From: JAGQRJ01 sp041402045
GTDB taxonomy: Bacteria > Planctomycetota > J058
Length of the DNA: 64,000 nt
Direction: 5' to 3'
Assembly (NCBI GenBank): GCA_041402045.1
Contig: JAWKSZ010000022.1
Location: 46,431 to 110,430 of the forward strand
Part shown: one piece after another, positions 35,822 through 44,380 of the stretch
How the letters are laid out: every line of letters starts with the position of its first letter
How positions within the stretch are numbered: position 1 is the stretch's first letter
Position numbers and translations under genes: made by a program
The notes under the pieces: generated by a model
What the model saw: only the letters and a program-made list of their open reading frames with translations
The model's database searches: none
Told to the model about the DNA's origin: nothing

Positions 35822-37129
35822 ATGACGACCGAGCTGACGATCGCCGACCTCGAGGCCGCGTTCAACCAAGACCTGACCTTCGAGACCTACCCGGCCCTGC
35901 GCGACGCCGCGCTGAGCAACCAGGGCAACGCCCGTCGGTTGGAGGAGCTCGTCGAGAACCTCGACGAGGGCAACGCGAAGCACGCCGCCAAGAAGGGCGT
36001 GGCGCTGCACATTCTCGGGCGCATGGGTCAGGCCATGGACGCGCTGAACAAGGCGCACCCCAAGGACGAGGTGGCCTCGGTGTTCCTCGGCCGCACCTTC
36101 CTCAACCGCGGCGACTACAAGGCCGCCAAGGCGCGCTTCCACGAGGCGATCAACAAGCACCCCGACTCGCAGCCGATCGCCTACGGGCTGATCCACGCGA
36201 CCCTCAGCCTCGGCGAGCACGAGGAGGGCTCGGGGATCCTCGACCGCGCGCGCGAGCGCTTCGGCGACAACTCCGACACCCTGTTCCTGGCGGCGTTCCA
36301 CCAGGAGCTGATCGGCGAGTACGCGAAGGCGCGCGAGGGCTACGAGGGCGTGCTCGAGAAGCACCCGAACCACCCCCAGTCGATCTTCCGGCTGGCGCGG
36401 TTCCACCAGACCTGGGGCGAGGAGGAGAAGGCGCTCGAGCTCTACGAGAAGCTGCGCGACCTGTCGCCGACCTTCGTCAACGCGCTCTTGAACCTGGGCA
36501 ACCTCTACGAGGACTACCAGCAGTGGGACCGCGCGATCGAGTGCTACAACGAGGTGCTCAAGGCGATCCCCAACCACCCCCGGGCCCTGGTGTTCCTGGG
36601 TGACGCGCGCGCCTCGAAGACGATGTACTACGACGAGGACAGCGAGCGCCGCGCCGACCGCCAGAGCCAGATCCTCAAGATCCCGGTCACCGACTTCGAG
36701 CTCTCGGTTCGTTCGCGCAACTGCCTCAACAAGATGAACGTGCGCACCCTGGGCGACCTGATCCAAATGACCGAGCACGAGCTGCTCGCCCACAAGAACT
36801 TCGGCGAGACCTCGCTCATGGAGGTCAAGCAAATGCTCGCGCAGAAGGGCCTGCGCCTGGGCCAGGGCAAGATGGAGGGCGGCTTCGTCGCCCCGCCCAA
36901 GTCGGTGGAGGTCTCCGAGGAGACCCTCCAGGAGCCGATCGAGTCCCTCGACCTCTCGGTGCGCTCGCGCAAGTGCATGGAGCGCCTCGGGATCACCTCG
37001 ATCGGGCAACTGATCACCCGCTCCGAGCGCGAGCTGCTCCAGGCCAAGAACTTCGGCCAGACCTCGCTCAACGAGATCCGCATGCGCCTCGAGGAGCGCG
37101 GCCTGCGCCTCAAGGAAGACAACTTCTAG
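35822..37129 (+). CDS. TPR protein with two C-terminal RNA polymerase alpha-CTD-like domains
   Basis: 435 aa. Residues about 1-280 are TPR repeats (AYGLIHATLSLGEHEEGSGI; ALLNLGNLYEDYQQWDRAIE). Two copies of the RpoA C-terminal domain fold follow, at about 284-348 (FELSVRSRNCLNKMNVRTLG ... KNFGETSL) and 370-433 (LDLSVRSRKCMERLGITSIG ... KNFGQTSL). The second parts match the alpha-CTD helix-hairpin-helix signature LSVRSxNCL and KNFGxxSLxEI used for UP-element DNA and activator contact. There is no alpha N-terminal domain, so it cannot assemble core polymerase in the normal way. Known by architecture mainly from planctomycetes. It has its own promoter and a terminator hairpin at 37153-37180. Confidence 0.93.
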   Translation: MTTELTIADLEAAFNQDLTFETYPALRDAALSNQGNARRLEELVENLDEGNAKHAAKKGVALHILGRMGQAMDALNKAHPKDEVASVFLGRTFLNRGDYKAAKARFHEAINKHPDSQPIAYGLIHATLSLGEHEEGSGILDRARERFGDNSDTLFLAAFHQELIGEYAKAREGYEGVLEKHPNHPQSIFRLARFHQTWGEEEKALELYEKLRDLSPTFVNALLNLGNLYEDYQQWDRAIECYNEVLKAIPNHPRALVFLGDARASKTMYYDEDSERRADRQSQILKIPVTDFELSVRSRNCLNKMNVRTLGDLIQMTEHELLAHKNFGETSLMEVKQMLAQKGLRLGQGKMEGGFVAPPKSVEVSEETLQEPIESLDLSVRSRKCMERLGITSIGQLITRSERELLQAKNFGQTSLNEIRMRLEERGLRLKEDNF

Positions 37130-37152
37130 GACGCCCCCGGCTCCGGAAGCGC

Positions 37153-37180
37153 AACGACCCGGCCTCACGGCCGGGTCGTT
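37153..37180. terminator. Strong hairpin after the TPR/alpha-CTD gene
   Basis: AACGACCCGGCC and GGCCGGGTCGTT form a perfect 12-bp stem with a TCAC loop. It lies between two convergent genes and probably serves both. Confidence 0.8.
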
Positions 37181-37230
37181 TGCGTTGGTTCGGGCTGCCC
37201 CGGGTGGGTGGACGCGCGCCGTTCGTGCCC

Positions 37231-37923
37231 TCAGGCCGCGGTGTGACGGCGGAGCTGCTTGCGGATCCGGCTGGCGCAGTGGGCGACGTTGGCGACGTCG
37301 CTGGAGGCGACCTCGACCTTGCGCCGCTTGCGCCCCTTGCGCTTCGCGCGCTTGATCGCGAGCACGCCGTCCTTGTGGGTCACGCCGCGGACCTCGTCCC
37401 AGGCGACGCGCACGCCGTCGCACTCGAGGCCCTGGGCGTCGAGGCGCACGGCGCCGAAGTCCAGCGGCTTGCCCGTGCGCCAGCGGCGGCGCAGGCGCTC
37501 GCGGATCGCGGCGCGGGTCGAGCCGCGCACGGCGATCGAGAGCGCGGTCCAGTCCTGGACGTCGCGGGCCACGAGCCGGCGGCCGTCGGTGGTCTCGACG
37601 GTCAGCGCGTAGACCGACTGCGCGCCATCGTCCTGCCGCTCCTCGTAGAGCCGCTCGACCTCGTCCCAGGTCACCGTGCGCGCGCTGGCGTAGCCCGCGC
37701 AGAACTCGAGCCCGCCCTCGCGCACGAGCACCTCGCGCCCGCTGCGGTAGGCGACGTAGATCAGCGCCGCGCCCAGCGCCGGGGCGAGCGCCCACAGCGG
37801 ACTGACCAGCCCCCACAGGAGCAAGCTCGCGAGGCCGCCGGCGGGCAGGACCAACAGGTCGAGCAGCTCGCGGCTGCAGCGGTGGGCGCTCACGATCGGG
37901 CCCAGGGTACGCACGGGTGCCAT
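37231..37923 (-). CDS. Membrane protein with two PH-like domains (DUF6585-like), unknown function
   Basis: 230 aa from ATG 37923, chosen because AGGAAGG lies just upstream; a longer frame from 38022 is less likely. Two hydrophobic segments at about residues 25-65 (LPAGGLASLLLWGLVS and ALAPALGAALIYVAY) are followed by two similar beta-rich modules (GLEFCAGYASARTVTWDEVE; GLECDGVRVAWDEVRGVTHK). This repeats the G-L-E-x-x-x-TWDEV pattern seen in DUF6585-type proteins. It ends with a very basic tail (KRAKRKGRKRRKVEV). Family match is by eye only. Confidence 0.65.
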   Translation of the reverse strand: MAPVRTLGPIVSAHRCSRELLDLLVLPAGGLASLLLWGLVSPLWALAPALGAALIYVAYRSGREVLVREGGLEFCAGYASARTVTWDEVERLYEERQDDGAQSVYALTVETTDGRRLVARDVQDWTALSIAVRGSTRAAIRERLRRRWRTGKPLDFGAVRLDAQGLECDGVRVAWDEVRGVTHKDGVLAIKRAKRKGRKRRKVEVASSDVANVAHCASRIRKQLRRHTAA

Positions 37924-38258
37924 GGCTTCCTTCCTCTCCGCGGCGCAGGCCGCGTCCTTCCAGAGCGCGAGCGGACGTACCGGGGGCCCCGCTCCCTGGG
38001 GGGAGCCGATCGCGGCCAACACCGCGGAGCCGGGTGCGTCGCTCGTGGGGTGCCCCTTCCTCGGGCTCCCCGGGTCCTTCCAAGGCTCTCGCGCTCGAGC
38101 CCCGCGTCGCGCACCAGGTCTTCCAGGTCTGGCGCTCGGCAGCGGGAAAGAGCGGGAGGTCCTGCCTTCCCTCGCTCTCTCGTCTTCCTTCGGGGGGGAG
38201 TTTCCAAGACCGAACGTCCCGCTGCGTCATGGAAGCGTGAGAGACGTAGGATCGTGAC
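37924..38258. other. 335-bp gap, no gene recognised
   Basis: Pyrimidine/purine-skewed sequence with CCTTCC and GGGAAAG runs. It probably contains the promoter of the lipid/polyketide cluster, but no clear -35/-10 pair can be picked. Confidence 0.3.
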
Positions 38259-39560
38259 GTGAGCTGTACGCCCCGGGCCACCTCTGACACGTTCTGTACG
38301 CTGCTGGACGTTGGTATGTGCCTCGCAGCGCCCGATCCGGCGTCCACGGGCCCCGCGCGCTGGCGCGCGCTGGCCCGCGCCGCCCTCGCGGGGCTCGACC
38401 CGGGAGACGCCAAGCTCGTGATCGCGAGCACGAACGGCGGCGGCGAGGCCCTCGACGCCGCGCGCTGGCGCGACGCCTTCGGGCCGGGGCTGCTCGCCGA
38501 CACGCCCTGGGAGCAGACCCGGACCCCCACGGTCAGCGGCTCCTGCGTCTCCGCGCTCCAGGCCCTGGACACGGCGCAGGCCCTCGTGGCCCAGGGCAAG
38601 CACGTGCTGCTGCTCGCCGTCGACGTGCTCGGCGCCACGAGCCAGGCGAACTTCGAGGCGCTGCGCGTGCTCACGTCGGACCCGCGCCCCTACCAACCAG
38701 CCAACCCCGGCTTTCGCTGCGGCGAGGCCGCGGTCGCCCTGCTCCTCGCCCCGGAGGGCGACGGGCTGCGCCTGGGGCGCCCCACCCTCAGCCAGGACCT
38801 GGACGACCACGACGGGCTGGCCCACGCCCTCCTCGGCGCGCGCCTCGAGCGGGCCCGGGTGTTCGTGGGCCAGGGCACGGGCCCCGAGGCCGCCGACCGC
38901 GCGGAGCTCGCCGCCCTCGCGACCGCGCCGCCCACGACCCCGCTGACCACCCCCGCCCTGGCCCACGGCCACACCCTCGCGGCGTCGGGCGCCCTCGTCC
39001 TGGCCCAGCTCGCGCGCGGCGCGCTGCCCACGCTGCCCTGGCCCCGCGCCCTCGACGGACGCCCACTGCTCGCCTACCCCACGGCCGCGGACGACGCTGT
39101 GGTCTTCGGCCGCGCGCTGGGCGGGAGCTGCGCCGCGCTGGGGGTCGGCGCCGCGGCCGGCCCTCCGCCGCCGCCGCGCTACGTGGCGCCTGCCGCGCTG
39201 CCGCCGCTGTTCCACCCTGGCCTGCGCGCGCTCGTCGCCGACGCGCCGACGCGCCGACCGGCCAGGCCCCCCGACCGCCTGCTGGTGCTCCTGGACGCGC
39301 CCCTCGCGCCACCGCCGCGCGCGCTCGTCGGCGGGCGCGTGCTCCCCAGCGCCGTGCTCGAGCTGACGCCGGCGACGGTCCCCCGGCTCGTGGCCCAGGC
39401 CTGGGGCTACACCGGTCCCGCCGTCGCCTGGGTCGGCGGCGACCCGGCCCCGTGGCTGGCGGCCCACCGCGCGCGGGGCGAACGCCTGGCCGTGCTCCAG
39501 ATCGACGACGTGCACGACGGCTTCCGCGTAACCTGGGCGATCGACGAGGTGCGCACGTGA
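38259..39560 (+). CDS. Degenerate beta-ketoacyl synthase homologue (ketosynthase/chain-length-factor-like)
   Basis: 433 aa if GTG 38259 is used; ATG 38316 is an alternative start. The thiolase-like fold shows the nucleophile elbow VSGSCVSALQAL (Cys96). The first catalytic His is replaced: where ketosynthases have HGTGT the sequence is FVGQGTGPEAADRAEL. The second His is kept in LAHGHTLAASG, but the Lys before it is lost. It may act as a chain-length factor or a decarboxylating partner of the complete ketosynthase at 45139. First gene of the cluster; its stop overlaps the ketoreductase GTG. Confidence 0.75.
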   Translation: MSCTPRATSDTFCTLLDVGMCLAAPDPASTGPARWRALARAALAGLDPGDAKLVIASTNGGGEALDAARWRDAFGPGLLADTPWEQTRTPTVSGSCVSALQALDTAQALVAQGKHVLLLAVDVLGATSQANFEALRVLTSDPRPYQPANPGFRCGEAAVALLLAPEGDGLRLGRPTLSQDLDDHDGLAHALLGARLERARVFVGQGTGPEAADRAELAALATAPPTTPLTTPALAHGHTLAASGALVLAQLARGALPTLPWPRALDGRPLLAYPTAADDAVVFGRALGGSCAALGVGAAAGPPPPPRYVAPAALPPLFHPGLRALVADAPTRRPARPPDRLLVLLDAPLAPPPRALVGGRVLPSAVLELTPATVPRLVAQAWGYTGPAVAWVGGDPAPWLAAHRARGERLAVLQIDDVHDGFRVTWAIDEVRT

Positions 39561-40309
39561 GCGAAGGGCTCTTGGCGGGAGCGAGGGTGCTGGTCACCGG
39601 CGGCTCGGGGGGGATCGGGCGCGGGATCTGCGAGGTGTGCGCTCGCGAGGGCGCCAAGGTCGCCTTCGTCTACCACCGCAACCAAGCCGGGGCCCAGGAG
39701 ACCGAGGCCGCGCTGCGCGCCCTGGGGGCCCAGGTGCTCGCCCTCCAGGCCGACCTGACCCGGCCCCAGGCCGCGGGCGAGGTCGTGGCCCAGGTCGAGG
39801 CGGCCTGGGGCGGGCTCGACGGGCTGGTCAACAACGCTGGGTTCAGCGAGGCGGTGCCCTTCGTGCTCCTCGAGGACGAGGACGTGCAGCACCTGCTCGA
39901 GCTGAACCTGCTCGCGCCCCTGCGCCTGACCCGCGCCGCGCTCAAAGGCATGGTCCGCCAGAAGCGCGGGCGGATCGTGAACGTGAGCTCGATCACCGGC
40001 TCGCGCACGATCCCCGGGCCCGTGCACTACGCCACGAGCAAGGGCGCCCTCGAGGCCTTCACCCGCAGCCTGGCCCACGAGGTCGGCGCCTACGGCGTGC
40101 TCGTGAACGCCGTCGCCGCCGGGATCTTCGAGGGCGGGCTCAAGAGCACGATCCCCGAGCACCACCAGACGCGCTACCTCGACGCCTGCTCGCTGGGCCG
40201 CTTCGGGACCCCCGCCGAGTGCGGCGAGCTCGTGGCCTGGCTCCTGTCCGCGCGAAACGGCTACATGAACGGGACCGTCGTCTACCAGGAGGGCGGGACC
40301 CTTGGCTGA
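39557..40309 (+). CDS. 3-oxoacyl-ACP reductase-like short-chain dehydrogenase (FabG type)
   Basis: 250 aa, GTG start within the previous stop. SDR motifs: cofactor loop TGGSGGIGRG, NNAG, catalytic Ser in VNVSSITGSR, and YxxxK as YATSK. It should reduce a beta-keto group on an ACP-bound chain with NADPH. As in aryl-polyene and other type II systems, it accompanies the ketosynthases, ACPs and dehydratase encoded nearby. Confidence 0.9.
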   Translation: MSEGLLAGARVLVTGGSGGIGRGICEVCAREGAKVAFVYHRNQAGAQETEAALRALGAQVLALQADLTRPQAAGEVVAQVEAAWGGLDGLVNNAGFSEAVPFVLLEDEDVQHLLELNLLAPLRLTRAALKGMVRQKRGRIVNVSSITGSRTIPGPVHYATSKGALEAFTRSLAHEVGAYGVLVNAVAAGIFEGGLKSTIPEHHQTRYLDACSLGRFGTPAECGELVAWLLSARNGYMNGTVVYQEGGTLG

Positions 40310-40318
40310 GGTCGCGAG

Positions 40319-41124
40319 GTGAAGAACGATCTACAGGCCCTCGTCGGGCCGATCATTACCACCCTGGTCCTGCTGGTGTGGTTCCTGGCTTGGTACTTAC
40401 CAGACGCGTGGAACCCTCTGCACCCGTTGCGTGTCCGCGTTGGCCCACGCGCAGCTCCGTCGTGCTTGGGATTCCCTGGCCTCGAGGAGGCCGCCTCGCG
40501 GACCTCGAGCTGGTCGGCCGCTTCCAGGGCCATGCGCTGCGGCTTTACACGGGTCGCCGCGCTACGCGCGATGCCCAGAGCCCCAGCGTCCTGGTTTACG
40601 CCCTGAGGCTCCCCGGGCGTCCCTACTCCCAGCCCGCGGTCCTGCTCAGCGACCTCAAGCAAGAGCTCCAGCGCGGCGCCCTCGCCGCCGAGGTCCAGAG
40701 CGCGCTGAGCCACCTCTCGCAGCTCGGAACGGTGGAGCTCGGGGTCGAGGACGGCTACCTCGTGCTCACGCGACCGCCCTCGGCCTACGCGCTCGGCCAC
40801 CGCTCGCTGTCCGAGACCTTCGCCGCCCTGGCGCGGCTGGTGCCGCTCTTCGCCCGCGGCGAGCTGGAGGTCCAGCTCAGCCCGCGCGACGGCGACCCCG
40901 TCGCCGAGGACGGCCCGAGCCTCACCTGGCGCGAGGTCGACGGCGGCGACGCGCTCTGCCCCTACTGCCGCGACGGGCTCCTAAGCGAGGGCCTCGCCCT
41001 CGAGCGCTGCGCGACCTGCCACACCGTCCAGCACGCCGAGTGCTTGAACGAGGCCGGGCGCTGCGCGGTGTTCGGCTGCGCGAGCGGGGGACGCGAGCAG
41101 CTGACCCTCGCCGAGCGGGTCTGA
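40319..41124 (+). pseudogene. Membrane-anchored RING-like zinc-finger protein, frameshifted as assembled
   Basis: GTG 40319 opens a frame with a membrane helix (ALVGPIITTLVLLVWFLAWY). After about 40435 the plausible protein moves to another frame (LAHAQLRRAWDSLASRR), then from about 40490 to a third, which continues cleanly to TGA 41124 (GRLADLELVGRFQGHALRLY ... ALSHLSQLGTVELGVEDGYL). The C-terminal ~50 residues carry the Cys/His cluster CPYCRDG, CATCHTVQHAEC, CAVFGC, the same finger type as in the gene at 14450. Two +1-type shifts would restore a ~265-aa protein. It lies inside the lipid cluster but need not belong to it. Confidence 0.6.
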
Positions 41125-41237
41125 CCCGGCCAAGCACTGACGCGCGGCGTCGAGTCTCCAACGCCGCCGCACCGCGCGTCGGCGGTTAGCGCCGGCACGG
41201 GGGTTGCGCTAGCGTGAGGAGCTCCCGAGGAGGGCGT

Positions 41238-42776
41238 ATGGACGTCTTGTTCCAGGCCCGCGCGCGCCAAGACCGCGACGCGGCCTTCCTGACCTACACC
41301 CGCTCGATCTGCCCCACCTGCCGCGACGTGATCGACGCGCACATCGTGCTCAAGGACGGGCAGGTGTTCATGCAGAAGAAGTGCCCGCGCCACGGGTACT
41401 CCGAGACCCTGGTCTCGAGCGACGCCGAGTACTACATGCGCTCGCTGACCTACACCAAGCCCGGGACCCTGCCCCTGCGCTTCTCGACCCGGGTCGAGCA
41501 CGGCTGCCCGCTCGACTGCGGGCTGTGCGAGGACCACCTCCAGCACACCTGCTCGCCGATCCTCGAGATCAACGACGTGTGCGACCTCACCTGCCCGGTG
41601 TGTATCGTGCGCAACCAGCAGCGCTACTCCATGAGCCTCGACGAGTTCAAGCTCGCCGTGGACGAGCTGATCGAGGCCGAGGACGAGCTCCCGATCCTCC
41701 TGCTCTCGGGCGGCGAGCCGACGCTCCACCCGCAGTTCTTCGACATGTGCGACTACGTGCTGAAGGGCCCGCACCAGGGCCGGGTCAAGCGGCTCCTGAT
41801 CTCGACCCACGGCCGGCGCCTGGCCACGAGCCCGGCGTTCGCCGAGCGCTTCAAGGCCGGCGGCATGTACGCCTCGCTCCAGTTCGACACGCTCAAGCCC
41901 GGGGTCTACGAGCGCATGCGCGGGGTCGAGCTGCTCGACATGAAGCTCACGTGCATGGAGGTGATCCAGTCCCTGGACATTCCCACCGTGCTCGTGCCCA
42001 CCGTCTCCGCCGGCGACAACGACGACGAGCTCGGCGCCCTGGTCGAGCTGGCCCTGGCCACCGAGCAGGTCTCGAGCCTCGTGATCCAGCCCATGGCCCA
42101 CACCGGCGACGGCGGCGACGGCTACCACGCGAGCCCCGCGGGGCACCGCCTGACCATGCCCGACGTGCACAAGAAGATCGAGGAGCAGACCGGCTGGCTC
42201 AAGGCCGAGGCCTTCCACCCCGTGCCCTGCTCGCACCCGAGCTGCTACACGGCGACCTACCTGTTCCGCATGAACGACGGCGAGTACAAGCCTCTGCCCG
42301 AGTTCGTGAACATTCGCCAGTACCTCGACGCCATGACCAACCGCGCGGTGATCGCCACCGACGACAAGCTCGAGAGCATGCTCCTGGAGTCGATCACGAA
42401 CCTCTGGAGCGCGACCAAGGTCGGCGAGGACACCGAGACCGTGCTCGGCTCGCTCAAGAGCTTCCTCAAGGAGACCTTCAACTCGCGAAACCCGCTCACG
42501 CCGGCGGAGATCGAGCGCAAGACCGAGGCCCGCAGCAAGGCGATCTTCATTCACAACTTCATGGACCCCCACGACCTCGACGTGAGCCGGCTCAAGAAGT
42601 GCTGCACCCACTACGTCATGCCCGACGGCAAGCTCATGCCCGGCTGCTCCTACAACAACCTCTACCGCCACAAGGACCGGCGCTTCTTCCCCGACGCCCC
42701 GGCCCTCGACCCGCAGCCGGTGCCGGTGGAGGACGCCGAGCCCACGGGCCGCAGCCTGCCGGTGGTCGGCCCGTGA
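41238..42776 (+). CDS. Radical SAM enzyme of the tetraether synthase (Tes)-like family
   Basis: 512 aa. Start ATG 41238 has GAGGAGGG upstream. N-terminal rubredoxin-like pairs C25-x2-C28 and C49PRHG53 are followed by GCPLDCGLC (C90, C94, C97), then the radical SAM cluster motif CDLTCPVC (C115-x3-C119-x2-C122), the SAM-binding GGEPTLHP, and a C-terminal KKCCTHYVMPDGKLMPGC auxiliary-cluster region. This order matches archaeal Tes, which joins lipid tails by C-C bond formation between unactivated carbons, and its bacterial homologues proposed in membrane-spanning lipid synthesis. Next to ACPs, it may act on acyl chains. Overlaps the following ACP gene (GTGA). Confidence 0.85.
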   Translation: MDVLFQARARQDRDAAFLTYTRSICPTCRDVIDAHIVLKDGQVFMQKKCPRHGYSETLVSSDAEYYMRSLTYTKPGTLPLRFSTRVEHGCPLDCGLCEDHLQHTCSPILEINDVCDLTCPVCIVRNQQRYSMSLDEFKLAVDELIEAEDELPILLLSGGEPTLHPQFFDMCDYVLKGPHQGRVKRLLISTHGRRLATSPAFAERFKAGGMYASLQFDTLKPGVYERMRGVELLDMKLTCMEVIQSLDIPTVLVPTVSAGDNDDELGALVELALATEQVSSLVIQPMAHTGDGGDGYHASPAGHRLTMPDVHKKIEEQTGWLKAEAFHPVPCSHPSCYTATYLFRMNDGEYKPLPEFVNIRQYLDAMTNRAVIATDDKLESMLLESITNLWSATKVGEDTETVLGSLKSFLKETFNSRNPLTPAEIERKTEARSKAIFIHNFMDPHDLDVSRLKKCCTHYVMPDGKLMPGCSYNNLYRHKDRRFFPDAPALDPQPVPVEDAEPTGRSLPVVGP

Positions 42777-43048
42777 GCGCGTCCCTCGTGGACGAGCTGC
42801 GCGCGCTGATCGAGGCCTCGGCGCCGGACCCCGAGCGCGCGCGCCCGGTGCGCACCCTCGCCCCCGACGCGCCCCTCGACCAGGCGATCCCCTTCTCGTC
42901 CTTGATCGTGCTCGGGACCGTGGTCGCCGTGGAGGACCGCTTCGGGGTCAAGCTCACCCGGCGCGCGCTCGAGCGGGCCACCGCCGAGGGCGCGACCCTC
43001 GAACGCCTCGCGGCGCTGGTCCTGGAGCTGCAGGCGGAGCGCGCGTGA
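42773..43048 (+). CDS. Acyl carrier protein (first of two)
   Basis: 91 aa, GTG start within the stop of the Tes-like gene. Four-helix carrier pattern with the probable phosphopantetheine serine in DQAIPFSSLIVLGTVVAVED, then FGVKLTRR; the usual DSL is replaced by FSSL. Its stop overlaps the ATG/GTG of the B12-type radical SAM gene. Being sandwiched between two radical SAM genes suggests it carries their substrate. Confidence 0.75.
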   Translation: MSASLVDELRALIEASAPDPERARPVRTLAPDAPLDQAIPFSSLIVLGTVVAVEDRFGVKLTRRALERATAEGATLERLAALVLELQAERA

Positions 43049-44376
43049 AGATCCAGATCGTGCACCCCGCGCACTACGACGCCCAGGGCCGGCTCGTGCA
43101 GGCGAAGAAGCTCTGGCAGCGCCTGGACGCCTACCTCCCGCACCTGGGCCCGCTCCTGATCGCGGCCCTGACCCCGCCCGAGCACGAGGTCGAGGTGATC
43201 GAGGAGTACCACCAGGACGTGGACCTCGACTCCGACGCCGACCTCGTCGCGCTCTCGGGGCAGATCATGCAGTTCCAGCGCTGCCTGGACCTGGCCCAGG
43301 CCCTGCGCCAGCGCGGGAAGCGGGTCGTCCTCGGCGGCTACCTGCCCTCCATGCTCCCCGAGCGCGTGCAGGACGCCTTCGACGCGATCGTGATCGGCGA
43401 GGGCGACGAGGTGTGGCCCGAGCTCGTGCGCGACGCCGCGCGCGGCGCGCTGAAGAAGGTCTATCGGGCCACGCGCCCGGTCGACCTCAGCCAGCTCCCG
43501 GTGCCGCGCTACGACCTGCTCTCGCGCTGGCGGCTGACCGCGTACCCGGTGCAGGCCACCCGCGGCTGCCCCTACACGTGCCAGTACTGCTCGATCGCCG
43601 CGGTGTGGAAGGGCGCCTACCGCAAGCGCCCGGTCGAGCAGATCGTGCGCGACCTCCAGGCCACCGGCAGCCGGAACATAAACTTCTGCGACGACAACCT
43701 GTGCGAGGACGTAAAGTTCAGCGCGCGGCTGTTCGACGCCATGACCGCCGCCGGCGGCAAATGGACCTGGGGCACCCAGACGACCCTCAACGTGGCCCGT
43801 CACCCGGACCTCCTGAAGAAGGCCTACGCCTCGGGCTGCCGGCTCATGGCGCTGGGCGTCGAGACCCTCTCGGCCCAGAACCTGCGCTCGGTCGACAAGA
43901 CCTTCCACGCCGTCGACAAGTACGCCGACGGCATGCGCCGGATCATGGACGCCGGGATCTCGCCCCACGCCCTGATCATTTTCGGCCTGCCCGAGGACGA
44001 CACCGAGACCTTCAAGCGCACCGTCGACTACCTCGAGCGCCTGCAGATCCCGATCGCGCAGTTCTTCATCTTGACCCCCTACCCGGGCAGCCCCACCGGC
44101 GACGCGATCTGGCGCTCGGGGAAGGTCTTCGATCAGGACCTGAGCCACCTGCGCGAGCCCTACGTGGTCTACCAGCCCGAGAAGCTCAGCCCCCAAGAGC
44201 TGCGGGACGGCTGGTGGTCGGCCCTCGAGGACTTCTACTCCCTGAGCTCGATCGCGCGCCGCGTGCTGCGCCACCGCAAGGGCGGCCCGGTCAACCGCTG
44301 GCTGAACCTGGGCCAGAACCTCCTCTACTGGTGGAAGATCAAGCAGGGCGTCCACCCCGTCTACTTCGGCATGTGA
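43045..44376 (+). CDS. B12-binding-type radical SAM protein
   Basis: 443 aa. The N-terminal ~150 residues form a Rossmann-like cobalamin-binding-type domain (LVALSGQIMQFQRCLDLAQ; VVLGGYLPSMLPERV), without the classical DxHxxG, as is usual in this class. The radical SAM cluster motif is GCPYTCQYC (C175, C179, C182), followed by INFCDDNLCED and LMALGVETLSAQNLRSVDKT, and the C-terminus has YWWKIKQGVHPVYF. The family performs methylations, cyclisations and other rearrangements on lipids and polyketides. Coupled to the ACP gene by a 4-nt overlap. Confidence 0.88.
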   Translation: MKIQIVHPAHYDAQGRLVQAKKLWQRLDAYLPHLGPLLIAALTPPEHEVEVIEEYHQDVDLDSDADLVALSGQIMQFQRCLDLAQALRQRGKRVVLGGYLPSMLPERVQDAFDAIVIGEGDEVWPELVRDAARGALKKVYRATRPVDLSQLPVPRYDLLSRWRLTAYPVQATRGCPYTCQYCSIAAVWKGAYRKRPVEQIVRDLQATGSRNINFCDDNLCEDVKFSARLFDAMTAAGGKWTWGTQTTLNVARHPDLLKKAYASGCRLMALGVETLSAQNLRSVDKTFHAVDKYADGMRRIMDAGISPHALIIFGLPEDDTETFKRTVDYLERLQIPIAQFFILTPYPGSPTGDAIWRSGKVFDQDLSHLREPYVVYQPEKLSPQELRDGWWSALEDFYSLSSIARRVLRHRKGGPVNRWLNLGQNLLYWWKIKQGVHPVYFGM

Positions 44377-44380
44377 GCCC

